A stretch of 16,858 bases of DNA, from NCBI GenBank assembly GCA_017936025.1, contig JAGBGL010000042.1, positions 1 to 16,858 of the forward strand. Direction: 5' to 3'. This document shows, piece by piece, positions 12,714-16,858 of the stretch. The first letter of the stretch is position 1, and each line of letters starts with the position of its first letter. Under the pieces are notes generated by a model. The model was given only the letters and a program-made list of their open reading frames with translations, did not search any database and had not been told where the DNA came from. Origin of the DNA: Bacillota bacterium. Lineage in GTDB: Bacteria; Bacillota; Clostridia; Peptostreptococcales; Anaerovoracaceae. Both the position numbers and the translations under genes were made by a program.

Positions 12714-13925
12714 TTGAAAAAGAGAATTATCTGCGGACTGGCAGTCATAGCTCTTGCGTTCTGCGGGTTTATGGGTGTCAATCAGTGGCAGCCGAAGGAA
12801 AGGTCCATAACTATAGTCAACGATAATGCAGCAGCACTTGAAGAAAAGCCTGAATTTCAGGTCGCAGCCAAAAGTGCAGTGCTTATGGATGCTGATACAG
12901 GAAAAGTACTGTTTGCACAGGAAGCAAAGACAGAACTTCCGCCGGCTTCCGTAACGAAAGTAATGACTATGCTGCTTCTGATGGAAGCCGAAGAGGATGG
13001 CAGAGTAAAAATGGATGACATGGTTACTGTTTCGGAGAATGCAGCTTCCATGGGAGGAAGCCAGATGTATCTGGAGCCGGGAGAAAAACACACGGCTAAA
13101 GAGCTTCTTATGGGTATAGCAATGGTAAGTGCGAACGATGCGTGTGTGGCTATGGCCGAACATTTATGCGGAAGTGTGGAAATGTTCGTGGAAAGGATGA
13201 ACAGCAGAGCACAGGAGCTGGGGATGAAGAATACGAATTTCGTGAATACAAACGGGCTTCCTGCGGAAAACCACTACTCGTCGGCATATGATATCGCAGT
13301 GATGACACGTGAACTGCTGCGGCATGAAGCCAGCCGGGAACTCCTTACTAAAGAACAGGCTGTCATAAAAGTAGGGCTTCCGGGAAAGGAAAAAGATTTT
13401 GAACTTATCAATACCAATAAAATGCTGAAACAGTACAGCGGTGCGATCGGTGTAAAGACAGGATTTACACAGGATGCGATGTACTGCCTTTCTGCAGCGG
13501 CTGAAAGGGAAGGAACATGCCTTATAGCCGTTGTTCTTGGTTCAGAGTCATCGGCTGTCCGTTTCGGAGAAGCAAAGAAGCTGCTGGACTATGGGTTCTC
13601 CAACTACGAGACGATTACTATTGCTGAGAAAGGAGAAACGGTAAAAAAACTGACACTTGAAAAGAGTACGCCACAGAAAATCCGCATAGAAACAGGAGAA
13701 AACGTCTGTATGCTTGTGAAGAAGGGGAGCGATCATGAAATTACTTCCAGAATTGAAATCAGCGAGAAGATAAAGGTTCCGGTCCGTAAAGGAGAAGAAG
13801 CCGGCCGGATGGTTGTATACAGCGCCGGAGTCCAGGCAGATACTTTTAAACTGGTTTATGCAGAATCTGCTGAAAAGGCTTCGTTCAAAGAGATTTACGT
13901 GAGAATGATGAAAAAAATAGGATGA
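12714..13925 (+). CDS. D-alanyl-D-alanine carboxypeptidase (PBP5/DacF-like, peptidase family S11)
   Basis: This 403-residue protein has a lysine-rich N terminus and a hydrophobic signal segment (about 6-22). The three penicillin-binding motifs follow: S79-V-T-K82 (nucleophile serine), S139-A-N141 and K248-T-G250. The C-terminal beta-rich domain (about 300-385) and a final amphipathic basic helix (ASFKEIYVRMMKKIG) match PBP5-type enzymes, which trim the terminal D-Ala from peptidoglycan stem peptides at the outer membrane face. Length is normal for the family. Translation begins at TTG 12714 with AGGGAGG 8 nt upstream, but that site is paired in a long hairpin, so translation is probably conditional. 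No ATG in frame offers a better start. It lies between the two-component system and a glucosaminidase gene, suggesting a wall-remodelling set. Paralogue identity (dacA, dacB or dacF) cannot be assigned. Confidence 0.93.
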   Translation: MKKRIICGLAVIALAFCGFMGVNQWQPKERSITIVNDNAAALEEKPEFQVAAKSAVLMDADTGKVLFAQEAKTELPPASVTKVMTMLLLMEAEEDGRVKMDDMVTVSENAASMGGSQMYLEPGEKHTAKELLMGIAMVSANDACVAMAEHLCGSVEMFVERMNSRAQELGMKNTNFVNTNGLPAENHYSSAYDIAVMTRELLRHEASRELLTKEQAVIKVGLPGKEKDFELINTNKMLKQYSGAIGVKTGFTQDAMYCLSAAAEREGTCLIAVVLGSESSAVRFGEAKKLLDYGFSNYETITIAEKGETVKKLTLEKSTPQKIRIETGENVCMLVKKGSDHEITSRIEISEKIKVPVRKGEEAGRMVVYSAGVQADTFKLVYAESAEKASFKEIYVRMMKKIG

Positions 13926-13944
13926 CTGATGCCTGCTGCTGATG

Positions 13945-13950
13945 TATAAT
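13945..13950 (+). promoter_or_regulatory. Possible -10 element upstream of the glucosaminidase gene
   Basis: A perfect TATAAT lies in the 82-bp gap after the carboxypeptidase gene, 57 nt before the ATG at 14008. No clear -35 is found at 16-18 nt upstream, so the call is weak. No terminator is visible in the gap, and read-through from the previous gene is possible. Confidence 0.35.
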
Positions 13951-14007
13951 GTATATGTATATTTATGTGTAAATTTGGAAGTTTTTTATAAAGGAGTTAA
14001 AGCAATC

Positions 14008-16284
14008 ATGACAATGAAACCTGCAGGCAGATTCATAGCAGTGTTCACGGCAGTTCTTCTGATGCTGTCTGTATTTGCTTCATTTTCAGGAATGAGAAGT
14101 GAGAGCAGAGTATATGCAGATACAGAGGTTGCAATGAGCGGCAAAGCTACTGTAAAAGAAGGTCCGCTGAATGTAAGAAGCGGCCCGGGAACGAACTATT
14201 CCAGGCTTGGCCAGCTGGCACAGGGAACTACAGTTGCTGTAGTAGCAAAGGTAACGAATTCTTCCGGTAATGTCTGGTACAAATATCAGTTCAATTCATC
14301 GAAATACGGATATATTTATTCCCAGTATGTATCAGTCAGCAGCAGTAACACAGAAACTGCACTGTCAAATAAAAAAGCAAAAGTAGTGGAAGGCCCGCTG
14401 AATGTAAGAAGCGGTCCGGGAACCAATTACTCTAAACTGGGGCAGCTCGCTCAGGGAAAAGAGGTCACACTGGTCTCTCAGGTGACTAACTCTGCAGGAA
14501 GCGTGTGGTACAAATATAAATACAATTCTTCTACATACGGATACATCTATTCTCAGTATGTAAAGGTAAGTGATATCGCGGCAGTTCCAAGCAATACAGA
14601 AACTGCGCTTACAAATAAAAGAGGAACAGTAAAAGAAGGTCCGCTGAATGTAAGAAGCGGCCCGGGAACATCTTATTCAAAGCTTGGCAAGATCCAGCAG
14701 GGAACAACAGTTACACTGCTTTCACAGATAAAGACTTCTACAGGAAGCATCTGGTATAAGTATCAGTTTGACTCTTCCAGATACGGTTATCTGGCGTCCC
14801 AGTATGTGACAGTAAGTGACATACCGACTGCGACAGAAACGGCATTAACAAATAAGATCGCAGTAGTGGATGATGGTCCTCTGAATGTAAGAAGCGGCCC
14901 TGGGACCAATTATTCCAAGCTGGGCAAGCTGGCTGAAGGCAAGGAAATAGCACTTATTTCACAGGTAAAGAATACAGCGGGAAACATATGGTATAAATAC
15001 CAGTTCGCAGAAGGTAAATTCGGATATGTTTATTCCGATTATGTTATCGTAAAGGATGCTCCTGCAGATTCCGAAAAGCCTGCGGAACCTGAAGAACCTG
15101 AGAAGCCGGCTGCAGTGAAGACAACGGTCGGCACAGTAACTACAGACAGTGGATATACACTGAATGTAAGAAGCGGTCCGGGAACTGGATACAGTAAAAT
15201 CGGATCACTGAACAGCGGAGCTGTGGTAACTATCATCGGATCCGAAAAAGCGAGCAATGGCAAGACATGGTATAAATACCAGTTCAGCAGTTCTAAGGTA
15301 GGGTATATCTGTGCTGATTATGTGAGCGTTAAAACTATTACATCTACAAGTGATTTCGAATCATACCTGACTGCTCAGGGCTTCCCGGAATCATACAAAC
15401 CGGCACTCAGAGCTCTGCATGATGCTCATCCTCAGTGGGTATTCAAAGCTTACAGTGTAGGATGTTCATGGGATACAGCAGTGGCAAAAGAAAATGCCAG
15501 ACCCGGTATCAATGTAGTAAGTCCGTCTTCACCTGTATCCTACAGATCAAAGGACAGCGACTGCTACAGTACGCAGTATGGCTGGTCAAGATATGACGGA
15601 TCATGGTACTCTGCACACACAGATGTTATCAGATATTACATGGACCCTAGAAACTTCCTGGATGAAACAGGTATATATCAGTTCATGACACAGCAGTATG
15701 ATGCTTCAACACAGAGTGCGGATACAGTTGCTTCTGTGATAGAAAATTCTTTTATGAAGAGCAGAAATCCGGGCGGCGGATACACAAGCTTTGCACCGCT
15801 GATCAACGATGCAGGAAAGAATTCGGGAGTCAATCCTAATGTCCTGGCGGCTATGATAATCCAGGAACAGGGTGTGAAAGGAACGAGCGGACTGATTTCC
15901 GGAACGCATTCTGAATATCCGGGATATTATAATTTCTTCAATGTAGGTGCTTATACGACATCTACTATGTCTGCAGTACAGCGCGGCCTGTGGTATGCGA
16001 AAGAACAGGGCTGGAACACTGTATATAAATCCATCCTGGGCGGAGCGCAGTTCTATGCTAACGGTTATGTGAACAAGAACCAGTATACGTACTACACTAA
16101 GAAATTTAACGTTAAAAACGGCGTGGATAAAATCGGAACACATCAGTATATGACAAATGTCGAGGGGGCTTACGGAGAAGGTAAACTTCTGAAAAACGCT
16201 TTCCCTTCCAACTATAATAAAGCACTGGTATTTGAAATCCCTGTATACAGCTCAATGCCGGCAAGTGCATGTCCGCTGCCGTAG
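14008..16284 (+). CDS. Secreted endo-beta-N-acetylglucosaminidase with five bacterial SH3 repeats
   Basis: The 758-residue preprotein has a signal peptide (basic MTMKPAGR, hydrophobic core about 9-28, probable cut after VYA at 37). Five bacterial SH3 repeats follow, at about 45-110, 123-187, 204-270, 282-348 and 372-443, each with LNVRSGPGT, a WYKYQF-like strand and a GY(I/V/L) strand; they probably bind the cell wall. A Pro/Glu linker (351-370) separates repeats four and five. The C-terminal 300 residues (about 448-750) resemble LytD/GH73 glucosaminidases: LRALHDAHPQWVFKA, MDPRNFLDETGIYQF, VLAAMIIQEQG with likely catalytic E620, and YNFFNVGAY. It should cut between GlcNAc and MurNAc in peptidoglycan. 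The start at 14008 is chosen over the in-frame ATG at 13942 because AAGGAG lies 11 nt upstream and the signal peptide begins there. The next gene follows after 9 nt. Confidence 0.9.
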   Translation: MTMKPAGRFIAVFTAVLLMLSVFASFSGMRSESRVYADTEVAMSGKATVKEGPLNVRSGPGTNYSRLGQLAQGTTVAVVAKVTNSSGNVWYKYQFNSSKYGYIYSQYVSVSSSNTETALSNKKAKVVEGPLNVRSGPGTNYSKLGQLAQGKEVTLVSQVTNSAGSVWYKYKYNSSTYGYIYSQYVKVSDIAAVPSNTETALTNKRGTVKEGPLNVRSGPGTSYSKLGKIQQGTTVTLLSQIKTSTGSIWYKYQFDSSRYGYLASQYVTVSDIPTATETALTNKIAVVDDGPLNVRSGPGTNYSKLGKLAEGKEIALISQVKNTAGNIWYKYQFAEGKFGYVYSDYVIVKDAPADSEKPAEPEEPEKPAAVKTTVGTVTTDSGYTLNVRSGPGTGYSKIGSLNSGAVVTIIGSEKASNGKTWYKYQFSSSKVGYICADYVSVKTITSTSDFESYLTAQGFPESYKPALRALHDAHPQWVFKAYSVGCSWDTAVAKENARPGINVVSPSSPVSYRSKDSDCYSTQYGWSRYDGSWYSAHTDVIRYYMDPRNFLDETGIYQFMTQQYDASTQSADTVASVIENSFMKSRNPGGGYTSFAPLINDAGKNSGVNPNVLAAMIIQEQGVKGTSGLISGTHSEYPGYYNFFNVGAYTTSTMSAVQRGLWYAKEQGWNTVYKSILGGAQFYANGYVNKNQYTYYTKKFNVKNGVDKIGTHQYMTNVEGAYGEGKLLKNAFPSNYNKALVFEIPVYSSMPASACPLP
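14167..15176 (+). repeat. Five-copy SH3-coding repeat, with a 17-bp core identical in all copies
   Basis: The core CTGAATGTAAGAAGCGG, coding LNVRS and the first base pairs of glycine, is present unchanged at 14167, 14398, 14644, 14881 and 15160, with steps of 231, 246, 237 and 279 bp. The steps reflect linkers of different length. The identity includes every third codon position. Confidence 0.9.
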
Positions 16285-16293
16285 GAGGTAATC

Positions 16294-16858
16294 ATGAAAA
16301 GATTTTTTACAGGACTTGCCGCAATTGTGCTGGCTGTCCTTATAGCTGTACCTGTAATGACTGCACCGGCGGAAGCAGCTACTTCTGTGACGGTAACAGG
16401 CGGCGACAATGTTAAGGGTGGAGAAACATTCACTGTTACAGTTACATACAGCGGCGGCTCGGTAGGAAGAGTTGTTGCAGATATGAGTTATGATAATTCA
16501 ATGCTGACGTATATTTCAGGCGGAAGCAGCCTGGGGAACACAGGTTACATCGAACTGAAAAATGCGGGAACCGGCGAAGATATTGTTTTTAATCTGAAAT
16601 TCCAGGCACTGAAAGACGGGGAAACTTCTATTAAGGTAGAAACAAGAGAAATGTATGACCTGAATGAAAACTATCTGGATAATCCGTCTGCAGTGAAGAA
16701 TGTTATCATAGAAGGAAATGCTTCAGATGAAGAACTGGTCGACCCGGAAATGGCGCCGGAAGACGAATATGAACCAAGTCTGATCGGTGTCGATGAAAAA
16801 GAAGATGAAGTCGATTTCACTATGACACTGGCAATCGGTGCGGCAGTCGCTGCATTAC
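16294..16858 (+). CDS. Secreted cohesin-like domain protein, probably membrane anchored (3' end outside window)
   Basis: The reading frame runs open from ATG 16294 to the end of the window (188 codons). AGGAGG overlaps the glucosaminidase stop codon and sits 5 nt before the ATG, so the two genes are coupled. Residues 1-29 form a signal peptide (MKRFF, hydrophobic core, likely cut near AEA-A). Residues about 31-140 look like a cohesin-type beta sandwich: TVTGGDNVKGGETFTVTVTYSG, VVADMSYDNSMLTYISG, DIVFNLKFQALKDGETSIKV. An acidic linker follows (about 141-173), and a hydrophobic segment begins at about 174 (DFTMTLAIGAAVAAL), probably a C-terminal membrane anchor. Cohesins bind dockerin partners in cellulosomes, and cohesin-like folds also occur in unrelated surface proteins; the glucosaminidase in this window has no evident dockerin. 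Function and partner are unknown. Confidence 0.75.
   Translation, partial: MKRFFTGLAAIVLAVLIAVPVMTAPAEAATSVTVTGGDNVKGGETFTVTVTYSGGSVGRVVADMSYDNSMLTYISGGSSLGNTGYIELKNAGTGEDIVFNLKFQALKDGETSIKVETREMYDLNENYLDNPSAVKNVIIEGNASDEELVDPEMAPEDEYEPSLIGVDEKEDEVDFTMTLAIGAAVAAL

Noticed and set aside
12750..12780. Lipoprotein signal (LAFCG) in the carboxypeptidase
   Set aside because: Phenylalanine just before the cysteine does not fit a lipobox; an ordinary signal or anchor segment is more likely.
13942..14007. Upstream ATG for the glucosaminidase
   Set aside because: It would put 22 extra residues before a standard signal peptide, overlaps the TATAAT element and lacks a ribosome binding site.

Overview
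The window looks like chromosomal DNA of a Gram-positive anaerobe of the Bacillota, most likely class Clostridia. The grounds are strong AGGAGG-type ribosome binding sites, TTG used as a start codon, AGA-rich arginine usage, tight co-directional gene packing, Rho-independent terminators, Gram-positive wall enzymes with SH3 repeats, and a TetM-like GTPase fused to a YacP/Rae1-type nuclease domain, an architecture I associate with Clostridia. Genus cannot be named from the sequence alone. All genes read on the + strand except one transporter (3066-3956). I see no transposase, integrase, tRNA, rRNA or CRISPR array.

Layout. (1) 1-3088: the end of an EcsC-family gene, then an 862-residue EF-G/TetM-like GTPase with a C-terminal NYN nuclease domain, probably one transcription unit. 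(2) 3066-3956: a minus-strand EamA/DMT transporter whose 3' end overlaps the GTPase gene by 23 bp. (3) 4064-10416: a likely six-gene operon with gaps of 8-42 nt: SLC13/ArsB-type permease, Uup/YfmR-type ABC-F ATPase, dGTPase, DUF445 membrane protein, Nudix hydrolase and histidine phosphatase. A terminator lies at 10486-10522. (4) 10417-10939: a 523-bp AT-rich non-coding stretch with a cluster of DnaA-box-like sites, several perfect palindromes and a good promoter for the next operon. (5) 10940-12648: an OmpR-type response regulator and its histidine kinase, overlapping by 4 bp. (6) 12714-16858: a cell-wall block with a D-Ala-D-Ala carboxypeptidase, a five-SH3-repeat glucosaminidase and the start of a secreted, probably membrane-anchored, cohesin-like protein.

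How the genes may work together. Two translation-linked NTPases (the GTPase-nuclease fusion and the ABC-F protein) lie about 2 kb apart. dGTPase and Nudix suggest nucleotide-pool housekeeping. The two-component system directly precedes wall-remodelling enzymes and may sense envelope state, but this is inferred from position only.

The observations most worth checking are: the ribosome-GTPase/A-site-nuclease fusion, which lacks the TetM drug-dislodging tip; a continuous 24-bp RNA hairpin after the kinase gene that looks like a terminator and also buries the ribosome binding site of the carboxypeptidase gene, with a possible promoter placed so that its own transcripts would lose the anti-Shine-Dalgarno strand; and the DnaA-box cluster far from any visible dnaA gene.
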